Shown: positions 9,224 through 17,852 of the stretch, piece by piece
Layout: every line of letters starts with the position of its first letter
Position numbering within the stretch: the stretch's first letter is position 1
From: Mycetocola zhadangensis
Lineage (GTDB): Bacteria > Actinomycetota > Actinomycetes > Actinomycetales > Microbacteriaceae
DNA length: 64,000 bases
Assembly (NCBI RefSeq): GCF_003668565.1
Contig: NZ_RCWJ01000001.1
Coordinates: 992,001-1,056,000, forward strand
Direction: 5' to 3'
Notes under the pieces: model-generated
The model's database searches: none
What the model saw: only the letters and a program-made list of their open reading frames with translations
What the model was told of the DNA's origin: nothing
Translations under genes and position numbers: made by a program

Positions 9224-9546
9224 CCTACTGGCTGCTCAATCTGGTGTTCCTGGTGCCCGCGCTGGTGATCGGTCTTTCGGGAGCGGCTCGAGCGCAACGC
9301 GCAACGCCGCATCAGCGTCCGTTTGCCCGCATGGGTCTCACGCTGGTCGTCGTCCTGGTCATGACGGCCATCTTTGACAACCTCATGATCGCGGTCGGGC
9401 TGTTCGGCTACAACCCGGACAGAATTAGCGGACTGTTCCTCGGTCTGGCGCCGCTCGAGGACTTCGCGTACGCCATCGCGGCGTCCATCCTGCTGCCTGG
9501 CCTGTGGCTGCTGTTGCCTGCGAAGAAAGCGGAGGGTGCCCGATGA
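9220..9546 (+). CDS. crtYf: Lycopene cyclase subunit, CrtYf-type
   Basis: A 108-residue membrane protein with three hydrophobic helices and the APLEDFAYAIAASILLPGLW motif matching the second half of the lycopene cyclase domain. It pairs with CrtYe. The GTG start overlaps the preceding stop (GTGA), and the end overlaps the crtEb ATG (ATGA). The split-cyclase pair followed by a prenyltransferase is the arrangement known from decaprenoxanthin-type C50 pathways. Confidence 0.87.
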   Translation: MTYWLLNLVFLVPALVIGLSGAARAQRATPHQRPFARMGLTLVVVLVMTAIFDNLMIAVGLFGYNPDRISGLFLGLAPLEDFAYAIAASILLPGLWLLLPAKKAEGAR

Positions 9547-10406
9547 AAAGTCTTGGCGCAATCCTGTTGTCCTCCCGCCCGCTCAGCTGGGTGAACACCG
9601 CCTTCCCGTTTGCGGCCGCCTACTTCCTCACCACGCGTGAACTCGACCTGACGTTCTGGGTCGGAACTCTCTACTTCCTGATTCCGTACAACCTCGCCAT
9701 GTACGGCATCAACGATGTCTTCGACTACGAGTCCGACCTCCGCAACCCGCGTAAGGGCGGTGTCGAAGGTGCCGTTCTCGACCGGTCCTTGCACCGGCCG
9801 ATCCTTGTCGCCGTCGCCGTAACCAACATCCCATTCCTCGTCTATCTCGTTGTGGTCGGTTCCCCCCTGTCCTGGCTGGTGCTTGCCGTGAGCATCTTCG
9901 CGGTGATCGCGTACAGCGCCGCGGGCCTGCGGTTCAAGGAGATCCCCTTTCTCGACTCGGTGACCTCGTCGACACACTTCGTCAGTCCTGCCGTTTACGG
10001 CCTCGCCCTGGCTGGAGCGTCCTTCGCCGACGCCGGACTTCTCGCCATCCTCGGCAGTTTCTTCCTGTGGGGCATGGGGAGCCACGCTTTCGGTGCCGTC
10101 CAGGACGTCCTCGCTGACCGTGAGGGAGGCATCCGTTCAATTGCCACCGAGATCGGTGCGCGCGCCACGGTTCGGTTTTCGGTACTCGCCTATCTGCTCG
10201 CCGGGTTGCTTCTGCTTGTCACGAGCTGGCCGGGGTCGCTCGCCGCGATTCTGGCGATCCCGTATGTCGTGAACGCCCTGCCGTTCTGGAACATCACGGA
10301 CGAAACGGCCGAGTCGGCCAACCGTGGCTGGAAACACTTCCTGGCCCTCAACTTCGTCTCCGGGTTCTGCGTGACCCTTCTGCTGATCTGGTCTGTCCTC
10401 GGCTGA
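9543..10406 (+). CDS. crtEb: Lycopene elongase (UbiA-family prenyltransferase)
   Basis: A 287-residue UbiA-fold membrane prenyltransferase with about eight transmembrane segments. The first aspartate-rich motif is GINDVFDYESD and the second is QDVLADREGG. In C50 pathways this enzyme adds C5 units to each end of lycopene before cyclisation. Coupling with crtYf (ATGA overlap) and position as the last operon gene support this role over a quinone-pathway function. The ATG at 9543 was chosen over upstream in-frame codons because of that overlap. Confidence 0.9.
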   Translation: MKSLGAILLSSRPLSWVNTAFPFAAAYFLTTRELDLTFWVGTLYFLIPYNLAMYGINDVFDYESDLRNPRKGGVEGAVLDRSLHRPILVAVAVTNIPFLVYLVVVGSPLSWLVLAVSIFAVIAYSAAGLRFKEIPFLDSVTSSTHFVSPAVYGLALAGASFADAGLLAILGSFFLWGMGSHAFGAVQDVLADREGGIRSIATEIGARATVRFSVLAYLLAGLLLLVTSWPGSLAAILAIPYVVNALPFWNITDETAESANRGWKHFLALNFVSGFCVTLLLIWSVLG

Positions 10407-10489
10407 GACCCGTCTCGCACGCTCGCGAGGCACGGCTGAGCGCCGCCCTGTAACGTGAACAACACCCTCTCCTCGAACAAAGGATCCCC

Positions 10490-10666
10490 ATGGATGCTGA
10501 CGAAAAGCGCCACGACCAGCTGACCACAGCGCCGCAGGCCGATGAGTCCGATGCCGCACCGCGCATCGATGTGACCGAGAAACCGGATGGTGTGACGAGG
10601 ATCGACGTCAGGGACGACGCGAAGTACCGCCCCGGCGACCCTGAAGCCGACGAGACCGACGCCTGA
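10490..10666 (+). CDS. Small acidic protein, 58 aa, unknown function
   Basis: A short frame from an ATG preceded by AAAGGA, ending at TGA. The product is acidic (MDADEKRHDQ start; RIDVRDDAKYRPGDPE near the end) and has no membrane segment. Similar tiny acidic proteins are common in Microbacteriaceae; I know no function for them. Its last 59 bases overlap the 3' end of the convergent DUF2809 gene, so one of the two ends could be shorter than drawn. Confidence 0.5.
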   Translation: MDADEKRHDQLTTAPQADESDAAPRIDVTEKPDGVTRIDVRDDAKYRPGDPEADETDA

Positions 10667-11084
10667 CAAGGCCGTCGATTCCGGCAACTGCGGTAGCGCC
10701 GATAGCGTAGAAGATCAGGTCGGTGGCGACGAACGTGGTGCCGAACACCAGTCGTGCTGGTGGAAACACCACCGCGAGGGCGGCCGGAATGCCGGTCAGC
10801 TGCGAGAACTCGATGACCGCCGAGACCGCGAAGGCCGCACAGCCGACGACGATCGGGCTGAGCCGCAGCACTGCCGCGGCCACCAGCAGGTACACGAGCA
10901 CCGTGTAGAGCGCGTCGGCTACGGCGTCAGCGACGAAACCCGAGAGCAACGTCGACACGGCGAGGCCGACGCCGACAGTGACGAGCGCGACCAGGACCAA
11001 ACGAAAGCGACGACGGATGCCGGTGGGCACGTCAACGTCGAACGGTCGGTCTTCCGACGCGGCCGGTGTCGCGCGATCAGACAC
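10608..11084 (-). CDS. DUF2809 family membrane protein
   Basis: A 158-residue protein with four hydrophobic helices and the VIEFSQLTGIPAAL and FYAIGATAVAGID motifs typical of the DUF2809 family, whose function is unknown. The GTG at 11084 is preferred because it overlaps the upstream gene's stop by only eight bases (GTGTCTGA); the in-frame ATG at 11114 would overlap by 38. The C-terminus is arginine-rich. It is likely co-transcribed with the gene at 11077-11982. Confidence 0.7.
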   Translation of the reverse strand: MSDRATPAASEDRPFDVDVPTGIRRRFRLVLVALVTVGVGLAVSTLLSGFVADAVADALYTVLVYLLVAAAVLRLSPIVVGCAAFAVSAVIEFSQLTGIPAALAVVFPPARLVFGTTFVATDLIFYAIGATAVAGIDGLVRRRSRRLQGRRGGTSRRP

Positions 11085-11982
11085 GGTGGAGTACCTCGAC
11101 GTGGTCGAGAACAACTCCCTCCGGGCTGATCAGGAACTCGCGGTCGTGGCTGCGCGGAGCGAACCAAAGCGACGTCACTGGCACCCGAATGCTCACCACA
11201 ACACTGCTCGGGGTTCCCGGATCGTCGCCGAGCGGCCAGTCGCGGGCAGCGGAGATGTCTGAGGCCCAGGCGGAGAGCGTGCGGAACGGAGCCATCGCCC
11301 GTAGGGCGTTCGCCGTATCCGGGTCGGCGAGTTGCTCTCGACCGAGCGGGCCCATCCGGTGCAGGGCGAGGATATCCTCGGCGCTGATGTTGGGGATGCG
11401 GCGATGCAGGAGCACACTGTCCAGCCCCATTCGTGCGGCGCGGAGTCCGATCGCGTCGCGCGACGATGTGACGAAGATGGTGATGGCCGGGAGCAGTGTC
11501 GGCAGTTCGTCGACGAGCCGGTTCGCGGTGGTGCGCGCTTCGGAAGCCGCGAAAAACAGGCCGTTGTCGTCACTGTCATAGAGCACGTTCGAGATGGCGC
11601 GGCTCATCAGTACAAGGAGCGGCGTGACGGTGAGGCCAGGCCCACCGCTCGTCGCGTCGAGAAGATCCTGAAGCAGCGCTTCCCACAGCACAGGCTGGCC
11701 AGCGGCCACTGCGGCCAGAGAATGGGAGAAAACGGACCTCGACGACGTGCGCTGTGGCTCGTCCAGCGCTGTTCGAAGGTGCTCACCGATGGGCGCGCAC
11801 AGTTCCTCCAGCGTCTCGAGCCTGGTCGGCTGCGTCCTCAGGTACGCACGAAGATGATCGACGCCCGTTCCGAGAAGGTCACAGCCCTCAGCCGGAGGTG
11901 AATAGGACGTGTCCTGGCCGTGCGAAGCGACGGGTCGTTGGCGCATTCGCGAGAGGAAACTGAGGGTCACAAACTCCATCAT
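11077..11982 (-). CDS. Hypothetical protein, 301 aa
   Basis: I do not recognise this family. The protein is mostly soluble, with a Leu/Ala-rich helical centre (residues 60-180). Its C-terminus, VTSLWFAPRSHDREFLISPEG then VVLDHVEV, resembles in outline the R...RE[FV] strand-turn pattern of some ADP-ribosyltransferase-like folds; that likeness is weak and is not used as a call. Two adjacent ATGs (11982 and 11979) are possible starts. It lies upstream of, and overlaps, the DUF2809 gene. Confidence 0.6.
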   Translation of the reverse strand: MMEFVTLSFLSRMRQRPVASHGQDTSYSPPAEGCDLLGTGVDHLRAYLRTQPTRLETLEELCAPIGEHLRTALDEPQRTSSRSVFSHSLAAVAAGQPVLWEALLQDLLDATSGGPGLTVTPLLVLMSRAISNVLYDSDDNGLFFAASEARTTANRLVDELPTLLPAITIFVTSSRDAIGLRAARMGLDSVLLHRRIPNISAEDILALHRMGPLGREQLADPDTANALRAMAPFRTLSAWASDISAARDWPLGDDPGTPSSVVVSIRVPVTSLWFAPRSHDREFLISPEGVVLDHVEVLHRV

Positions 11983-12075
11983 GACCCACGCCGGCGCCCT
12001 TTCGCCGCTTTGACCTCTGACCCCGAACGGGGTTGACGGCGCTGCGATCGATGTGCACGACGTTATTCTTGCTGA

Positions 12076-12951
12076 ATGTCGATCGAGTCCGTGGCCGCCG
12101 AGCTCTATGCGTTGCCGCTGAACGGGTTCGTCCGAGCTCGTACCGCTGCGGCGACGGCAGCCAAAGAGACGGGGGAGAAGGAGCTCGCACGCGAGATCGG
12201 TGCTCTGCCGAAACCGTCGACCGGTGCCTGGCTCGTCAATCTGCTCGTCGCTGAGCGGAGAGACAGCGTCGAGGAGGTCGTGTCGCTGGGGAAAGACCTG
12301 CGGGATGCTGAGCAGAAGCTCGACCCCCAGGAGTTACGCAAACTGGGGCGCACCCGTCAGCAGCTGCTCGCTTCGGTGTCACGGATCGGCGCTGAGCTCG
12401 GCAAGAACGCCGGTTCGAAGGCCAGCGCAGCCGCTGTGCACGAGTTGGAGCAAACGCTGCAGGCGGCTCTCGCTGATCCGGCCGCTGCCGACGCTGTCCT
12501 CACCGGTGTGCTCGTTCGTGGGTTGACCTCGAACGGTGTCGAACCGGTCGATCTGGCAGGCGCACTCGCGGTCGATGCCCCGTCTGCTCCGCTGGCGTCA
12601 AAAAGAGTATCCGCACCACGGCTTCGCGCGGTCGACACAACCGAGTCAGAACGTGATGTCAACGAAGCACGACGCAAGCTTCGAGATGCCGAAGACCGTG
12701 CCGACGATGCGCTTGACGCCGTCGAAGCGTTGCGAAAGCAACTGAACGATGTGGTACCAGACCTCGATCGGCTGGCAGAGGAACGGCGAACGCTAAGAGC
12801 TCAGCTTGCCGACGTTGAGGCGGAGTTAGCCGAACGCTCGGCTGAGAACGACAAGCTCTCCCGAGAAATCGGGGACGCCCGCACCGAGTCGGACGTTGCG
12901 GAACGCGCGGTGTCGCGGGCGCGGGAACGCGTGAAGCGGCTCAGCGACTGA
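12076..12951 (+). CDS. Actinobacterial coiled-coil protein of unknown function
   Basis: A 291-residue protein. The N-terminal segment AELYALPLNGFVRARTAAA and KPSTGAWLVNLLVAE match a widespread but uncharacterised actinobacterial family. Residues 195-290 form a long charged coiled coil (EARRKLRDAEDRADDALDAVE onward). TATTCT at 12064-12069 sits six bases before the ATG, so transcription is probably leaderless. A scaffolding or DNA-organising role is possible but is not shown by the sequence. Confidence 0.78.
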   Translation: MSIESVAAELYALPLNGFVRARTAAATAAKETGEKELAREIGALPKPSTGAWLVNLLVAERRDSVEEVVSLGKDLRDAEQKLDPQELRKLGRTRQQLLASVSRIGAELGKNAGSKASAAAVHELEQTLQAALADPAAADAVLTGVLVRGLTSNGVEPVDLAGALAVDAPSAPLASKRVSAPRLRAVDTTESERDVNEARRKLRDAEDRADDALDAVEALRKQLNDVVPDLDRLAEERRTLRAQLADVEAELAERSAENDKLSREIGDARTESDVAERAVSRARERVKRLSD

Positions 12952-12970
12952 ACACACAGGCTGGCATATC

Positions 12971-12995
12971 CAAGCCAAGCCAAGCCGAGCCGAGC
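12971..12995. repeat. Pentanucleotide tandem repeat
   Basis: Three CAAGC units are followed directly by two CGAGC units between two convergent genes. The following bases (CGGTCAGGCTCGG) could pair with the last units as a GAGCC-GGCTC hairpin, so the block may double as a weak terminator. It is short and may vary in copy number between strains. Confidence 0.6.
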
Positions 12996-12998
12996 CGG

Positions 12999-13346
12999 TC
13001 AGGCTCGGTCGGGGAACTCCAGAATGTCGCCTCCCCCAGGAAACACCTCGGTGTCCGAATACTGCGGGTGTGAGTCGCCGAGCGCAAGAGTGGCCCTGCG
13101 GATCTTTTCGACCAGTTCGTCATCGGTGAGTTCGGGGTACTCACTGTCCTCGGACTCCGCCACCAACTGGCTGGCCGGACCGACGAGGAACATCGCGTTC
13201 CCGACGCTGCCGTCTTCGTGCCGCGTCGGAATGTCGACGGATGCGGACGAACCCACCTTGGCGAGGGCCTCCGCGTAGAGCACGAGTGCGCGAGCGATGT
13301 CTGTACCGGTGAGAACCGAATCCGTCGCGTAAAAAATACGTTCCAT
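12999..13346 (-). CDS. Hypothetical protein, 115 aa
   Basis: A small soluble acidic protein (MERIFYATDSVLTGTDIARAL start) with alternating helix and strand; it ends in GGGDILEFPDRA. The N-terminal segment looks like a small dinucleotide- or effector-binding fold, but I do not recognise the family. An in-frame codon at 13358 is an alternative start; the ATG at 13346 begins the regular protein. It is convergent with the coiled-coil gene across a short repeat-rich gap. Confidence 0.6.
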   Translation of the reverse strand: MERIFYATDSVLTGTDIARALVLYAEALAKVGSSASVDIPTRHEDGSVGNAMFLVGPASQLVAESEDSEYPELTDDELVEKIRRATLALGDSHPQYSDTEVFPGGGDILEFPDRA

Positions 13347-13560
13347 ACCGGAAGTCAACCGTCGGATCGCGCTCCGTTCAACCCCTCACCAATTCGAGTC
13401 CGATGAGCTATAGGAGCGCACAGGAGAGTGTCTCACCAACGCACACCGTGGCATCCGCTGTGAATATCTGCCACCGGGTCTGCACAGGCGTATCGTGACA
13501 AACAGGTTGCCCAAGACCCCGGTTACCGACGCGAATTGCCGCTCGGACGGAGGTCTTTCC

Positions 13561-14658
13561 ATGACTACTTTGCACAGCTCCGGAATACGCCGGACTCATC
13601 CTCGCCAGCCTGGGGTGCGAGCGCCGGGAAGCGATTTCACGGCGCTATCCCGCCAGGTGCAGGCCGCGGGGTTGCTTCGCCGCCGCTATGGCTATTACTG
13701 GACGAAGCTGCTCGCCGTGCCTGTGGTCTTCGCGGGCGCCGGTGTCGCGTTTGTCTGGATCGGCGATACCTGGTGGCAGTTGTTCCTCGCCGCTGGCCTT
13801 GCCGTGCTGTTCACCCAGACGGCGTTTCTCGGTCATGATGCCGCTCACAGGCAGATCTTTCGGTCTGGCAGGTGGAACGAGTGGACCAGCCTCGTGATCG
13901 CCAACCTGTTCGTCGGAATGAGTTACGGCTGGTGGCAGCACAAGCACACCAGGCATCACGCCCGGCCCAACCAGGAGGGTGCCGACCCCGACCTCGAGCT
14001 GCCGGTTCTCTCGTTCACGCCTGAGCAGGCGAACATTCGCCGTAACCCTGTGACGTCGTGGCTGATTGGCCACCAGGGCTGGTTCTTCTTTCCGATCCTG
14101 TTTCTCGAGGGCCTCTCACTGCACGCATCGAGTGTGCGGCGGCTGTTCTCGCGCGAGCCGCTGCAGCGGCGCTGGATTGAGCTGACCTTCACCATTCTGC
14201 GCATCGCCGGCTACCTCACGCTGGTGTTTCTCGTGCTCTCGCCTGGCATCGGCTTCGCCTTCCTCGGTGTGCAGCTCGGGCTGTTCGGCTTTTATATGGG
14301 TATGGCGTTCGCACCGAACCACAAGGGCATGCCGTTGCTACCGCGCGGGATCGAGGTCGATTTCCTGCGGCGACAGGTGCTGATGAGTCGTAACATCCGG
14401 GGGAGTCGGTTCGTGGATGTGCTGATGGGCGGCCTCAACTATCAGGTCGAGCACCACCTCTTCCCGTCGATGCCGCGCCCGCACCTGCGCAGGGCGGCGC
14501 CAATGGTCGCCGCGTATTGCAGGTCGCTGGATGTTCCATACACGCAGACCGGCCTGTTCGAGTCGTACGGAATCGTCGTACGGCACATCAACCGGGTCGG
14601 GCTCGGCGAGAGCGACCCGTTCTACTGCCCTCTCGCGGCGCAACGACAAAGTATCTAG
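13561..14658 (+). CDS. Membrane fatty-acid desaturase
   Basis: A 365-residue integral membrane acyl-lipid or acyl-CoA desaturase with the three diiron histidine boxes: GHDAAHRQ (HxxxH), KHTRHHA (HxxHH) and YQVEHHLFP (HxxHH). Four hydrophobic helices flank the boxes. The ATG at 13561 has GGAGG seven bases upstream and replaces a longer in-frame start at 13495. The enzyme inserts double bonds into membrane lipids, often for cold adaptation; which carbon it attacks cannot be told from the sequence. Confidence 0.9.
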   Translation: MTTLHSSGIRRTHPRQPGVRAPGSDFTALSRQVQAAGLLRRRYGYYWTKLLAVPVVFAGAGVAFVWIGDTWWQLFLAAGLAVLFTQTAFLGHDAAHRQIFRSGRWNEWTSLVIANLFVGMSYGWWQHKHTRHHARPNQEGADPDLELPVLSFTPEQANIRRNPVTSWLIGHQGWFFFPILFLEGLSLHASSVRRLFSREPLQRRWIELTFTILRIAGYLTLVFLVLSPGIGFAFLGVQLGLFGFYMGMAFAPNHKGMPLLPRGIEVDFLRRQVLMSRNIRGSRFVDVLMGGLNYQVEHHLFPSMPRPHLRRAAPMVAAYCRSLDVPYTQTGLFESYGIVVRHINRVGLGESDPFYCPLAAQRQSI

Positions 14659-14739
14659 CCCCCTTCGTTCAACATTGCGAAACGGATGCTGTGAGCATCC
14701 GTTCTCGAAATTGACTTCCGGTTGTTCTGCCTGGTCGCG

Positions 14740-14994
14740 TCAGCGCTGGCGCGCTCGCCGAAACACGTTGATAGCGAGCAGCGTGCACCAGACGGCGAAC
14801 AGAAGGAGCAGCGGACTGGACACTCCGTACGGGATCGGCAAGCGCGTCGACATTTCCCCCGGGGGCTGGAACAGCCCATATATGCCCAATCCGAACGCGA
14901 CGACAGCTACGAGAAGAAGCCCAGCACCGCCCTCGGTGCGCGCGCCCTTTCTCACCGGTGCGATGACGTCAAGCCAATGCTTTCGATCGCTCAT
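14740..14994 (-). CDS. Small two-helix membrane protein
   Basis: An 84-residue protein with two hydrophobic helices (GLLLVAVVAFGLGIYGLF and PLLLLFAVWCTLLAINVF) and basic ends. GAGGTGA lies just before the ATG at 14994; a GTG six bases earlier is also in frame. I do not recognise a named family. Confidence 0.6.
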   Translation of the reverse strand: MSDRKHWLDVIAPVRKGARTEGGAGLLLVAVVAFGLGIYGLFQPPGEMSTRLPIPYGVSSPLLLLFAVWCTLLAINVFRRARQR

Positions 14995-15059
14995 GTTCAC
15001 CTCAGCGGGACTAGGGGGTGACGCAAGGTGTGTGGGTTGCGTGCGGGAAGATCTGCGTC

Positions 15060-15512
15060 TTACGAAGCGTCGGCCGGTCTTGCCTCGTGGTGGCGAGCGT
15101 GTGGTGTGCGGCGGTCTTCCTTCATTTCCGCTTCGAACAGGTGGCGTTTGCCGTCGGCAAGCTGGGTTCGAGCCGAACGTTCCGCGTCTTTGAACGCCGT
15201 GTAGTAGTTGTCGTCGTAGTCCTCGACGATCTGGAAGGTCCAGCGTCCTTCGAGCACGTTGCGGCCAACAATCTCGCGATCGATCGAATCGGCGATGTCG
15301 TCATGACCGGCCTCGCGCAGCAGATCGACGGCTTCACCGAGGGCGAGATCCGCCGTACCGGTGAGCCTGTGGAAACCGTAAAGGAGGCCGCGGGCGTGTT
15401 CGACAACCTCAAGCGCCTCGGAGAGTTTGCCGAGCGCTGTGACCGTGGCATCGTCGAGGCCTTCGGGGCGCTGGTGGGCGAAATCGGGACCGTTCGCGGG
15501 GGAAGAGTTCAT
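15060..15512 (-). CDS. Hypothetical actinobacterial protein, 150 aa
   Basis: A helical soluble protein with a central block (ARGLLYGFHRLTGTADLALG) and a second block (GRWTFQIVEDYDDNYYTAF) found in many actinobacterial proteins of unknown function. The C-terminus is rich in His and Arg (HARHHEARPADAS). No catalytic motif is evident. It is transcribed away from the small membrane gene at 15789. Confidence 0.7.
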   Translation of the reverse strand: MNSSPANGPDFAHQRPEGLDDATVTALGKLSEALEVVEHARGLLYGFHRLTGTADLALGEAVDLLREAGHDDIADSIDREIVGRNVLEGRWTFQIVEDYDDNYYTAFKDAERSARTQLADGKRHLFEAEMKEDRRTPHARHHEARPADAS

Positions 15513-15788
15513 AGTGAGCCATTATTGCGGCGGCCGCATTCGGCGCGCTAGCCGCGCGGAGTCCCTTGCGTTCGGTGCCGATTCGTGTCAGCGGGAGAAC
15601 GTCTGCGGGCCGCTGTCGGGCAAAACTTCAGAGCGGTGGTGGGCGCGGCTCGGAGGCGACGACGAGCGCGGGTAGACCAACTCCGACCCGTTGCCGGGTT
15701 CGCGTCGGGCCTCCGGCGCGTCTGCCGCGCAGCGCCTCGCCCACAGCGGGTCTTCTTCCAGGACGACCCAGCGCGATAGGGTTCCAGC

Positions 15789-16028
15789 ATGACCAATCCT
15801 GAGGACCACAAATCCGAAGCCGGCTCGACAAGTACCGCGGTCGTCTATCTCTGCGGTGCGATCATCGTGCTGATGTTCTCAGTACTCACGTTCGGGAACG
15901 CGTCGGAGTGGTTCAACTACGTTTCCGGTGTCATCTTCATCGCTCTCGCGGCGACACTTGCCCACCAGGGGATCCGGCTGCTGGCGGCGGGTCGGCGCAC
16001 CCCTGACGTGCGGACGCCCGAGAGATAG
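15789..16028 (+). CDS. Small two-helix membrane protein
   Basis: A 79-residue protein with a polar N-terminus, two hydrophobic helices (VVYLCGAIIVLMFSVLTFG and FNYVSGVIFIALAATLAHQG) and an Arg-rich tail. TAGGGT at 15777-15782 sits six bases before the ATG, supporting this start as leaderless. Function is unknown. Confidence 0.6.
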   Translation: MTNPEDHKSEAGSTSTAVVYLCGAIIVLMFSVLTFGNASEWFNYVSGVIFIALAATLAHQGIRLLAAGRRTPDVRTPER

Positions 16029-16225
16029 TGACTGGAGACGCCTCGAAGCGAATCGTTCCGCTTGCCGATCTGAAACCCTTCTGCAGCATTCAACGACTGC
16101 GCGCGTCACCGTCCGGGTTTGCTCGACGTTCCATCCGGGCAAAGCCTCAGCCCGCTCAGGGTCCCCAAACCGCGGATCCCCGGTTTCGTTGTTCGCCGAT
16201 CCAGCTCACGCCCGGGTCACAACTC

Positions 16226-16453
16226 TCAAGCACAGACGCGAACTCTGCGTCCGTCGAAGCTGACGATGTCGCCGAGTTCCAGCTGCCTTCCGCGTCGGCG
16301 ATCGACCTCGCCGTTCACGGCCACAAAGCCGTCGATGATGGCCTCTTTCACGTTTCCTCCGGAGTCGAGGAGTCCGGCGAATTTCAAGAATTGCCCGAGG
16401 CGAATGGTCTCTCCACCAATCGCGACATCGTCGATGGGGAGTGGGTTCGTCAT
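16226..16453 (-). CDS. S4-domain RNA-binding protein
   Basis: A 75-residue stand-alone S4 domain of the YaaA/YbcJ type: IRLGQFLKFAGLLDSGGNVK, then the VAVNGEVDRRRGRQL loop that contacts RNA, ending FDGRRVRV. Such proteins are thought to bind ribosomal or other structured RNA. TACCAT (minus strand, 16460-16465) lies six bases before the ATG, so the gene is probably leaderless. Confidence 0.85.
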   Translation of the reverse strand: MTNPLPIDDVAIGGETIRLGQFLKFAGLLDSGGNVKEAIIDGFVAVNGEVDRRRGRQLELGDIVSFDGRRVRVCA

Positions 16454-16498
16454 ACCCGAATGGTAGTCGACCAGATGTGGGCCCGGCCTATCGCTTCA

Positions 16499-16906
16499 TC
16501 AGTTCGAAACGGCGGCGACAGCCTCGATCTCAACAAGCTGGTTGTCGTACCCGAGAACAGTGACACCGAGGAGCGTGCTGGGAACATCGTGGTCACCAAA
16601 TGCCTCGCGAACGACACTCCAGGCGGTCACAAGGTCTGACCGTTGGGTCGATGCGACGAGAACGCGCGTGCTGATCACATCATCGATGCCTGCGCCCGCG
16701 CCGGCGAGGGCTGTATTCAGGTTCTGGATACACTTTGCGGCTTGCGCGGCATAGTCTCCGACGGCGCCGATTGAGCCGTCGGACTCGAGCGGGCAGGCTC
16801 CAGCGAGGAAGATCAAACGCGCGTCCGCGGGGGCAGTGGCCGCGTAGGCGTACTCAGCAGCGGCAAAAAGCGCGTCTGAGCGAATAAGGGTTACAACGTT
16901 GGGCAT
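16499..16906 (-). CDS. RidA/YjgF-family protein
   Basis: A 135-residue chorismate-mutase-like trimer-forming protein with the family signature LIFLAGACPLESDGSIGAVG in its first half and the VEIEAVAAV end. RidA enzymes hydrolyse reactive enamine/imine intermediates from PLP enzymes. The catalytic Arg of true RidA is expected near ISTRVLVAS, where an Arg is present. GAAGGAAG precedes the ATG. Confidence 0.85.
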   Translation of the reverse strand: MPNVVTLIRSDALFAAAEYAYAATAPADARLIFLAGACPLESDGSIGAVGDYAAQAAKCIQNLNTALAGAGAGIDDVISTRVLVASTQRSDLVTAWSVVREAFGDHDVPSTLLGVTVLGYDNQLVEIEAVAAVSN

Positions 16907-17140
16907 GGCTTCCTTCGGTGTTGGGACCCAATGAGCGGATGCTATTCATTGGTTGGAAAATCGCGGACCAAGGCTGGCCGGAAAAACGCCCAGCAAGCGA
17001 TGCCGTGGAAATCTGAGGCAAGGTGCGAGTCAGTTCTGCATAGCCGAACCGTTCCACTGGGGAACGGTGCGGTGGAGTGCCCCAGGTCGCCACGGTCCGA
17101 GCGCACCAGCCGTGTCGACCGCGCTCGACGACACTTTGAG

Positions 17141-17650
17141 TCAGTCGGCCAGATCGGGTGGCCACACCACGCGGAATCGTTCAAGCACAATCTCGTCCCT
17201 CTCGGAGAAAATGGCGCCCCGGGCAGCGCAGGTTCGTTCCCAGAAACGCCGATGTTCGCGCCGCCAACTCTCCAGAGAGCGGTCACCCTCGCCCTCGTCA
17301 AACGCGAATGCGGCGTCGACCGTGTCGAATGTTTCGATCCGCAACTCCGTACTGCGAACAATGATGCGCGGTCTCCCAGCCCCGTCGCACACAACCCAGT
17401 GAGAGCCGACACGGGGGAGCGGATCGCCGTCCGCTAGGAAGGCCTCCGTGAGTTCAGACGTTGCCCGCTTGGAACCGTGCAGCACTTGACCGAGCAGTGC
17501 GTCCGCCAGCTCGGCAGAGTCACCGAATGCCTCAATGGTGTAGTCAGGACATGCGCGCACGGAGTCGGGGAAAGCGGTCGCGTACGCCTCCCACATGGCT
17601 ATGGATTCTGCTCTGGCAAGTGGGGCGTTGGGAGATCGTTCCATAACCAT
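17141..17650 (-). CDS. ASCH-domain protein
   Basis: A 169-residue PUA-like ASCH protein. Visible are the helical start with MWEAYATAFPD, the core VLHGSKRATSEL, the strand LPRVGSHWVVCDGAG and the C-terminal FDEGEGDRSLESWRREHRRFWE segment characteristic of the YqfB/ASCH group, thought to bind RNA or act on modified nucleosides. The ATG at 17650 has GGAGG seven to eight bases upstream. A decayed relative of its 3' half lies at about 19285-19500. Confidence 0.85.
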   Translation of the reverse strand: MVMERSPNAPLARAESIAMWEAYATAFPDSVRACPDYTIEAFGDSAELADALLGQVLHGSKRATSELTEAFLADGDPLPRVGSHWVVCDGAGRPRIIVRSTELRIETFDTVDAAFAFDEGEGDRSLESWRREHRRFWERTCAARGAIFSERDEIVLERFRVVWPPDLAD

Positions 17651-17852
17651 GGAGCCATCCTCCCATTCCGATCGATCCTGCTTCTGCCCTCAGCGGTTCG
17701 GACCCGTCCCAGCAGACCGCGGCCCTGCCGCCCGATTGTTGGGGTGCTCTCGGCCCACGTTTACATTGGACGCGGCGGTAGCCTCTTCCTACATCGAGCT
17801 ATTGCGTGCCGACCGTCTGGGTCACCAGGAAGCCTGGTGTAAGAATGTTCAC

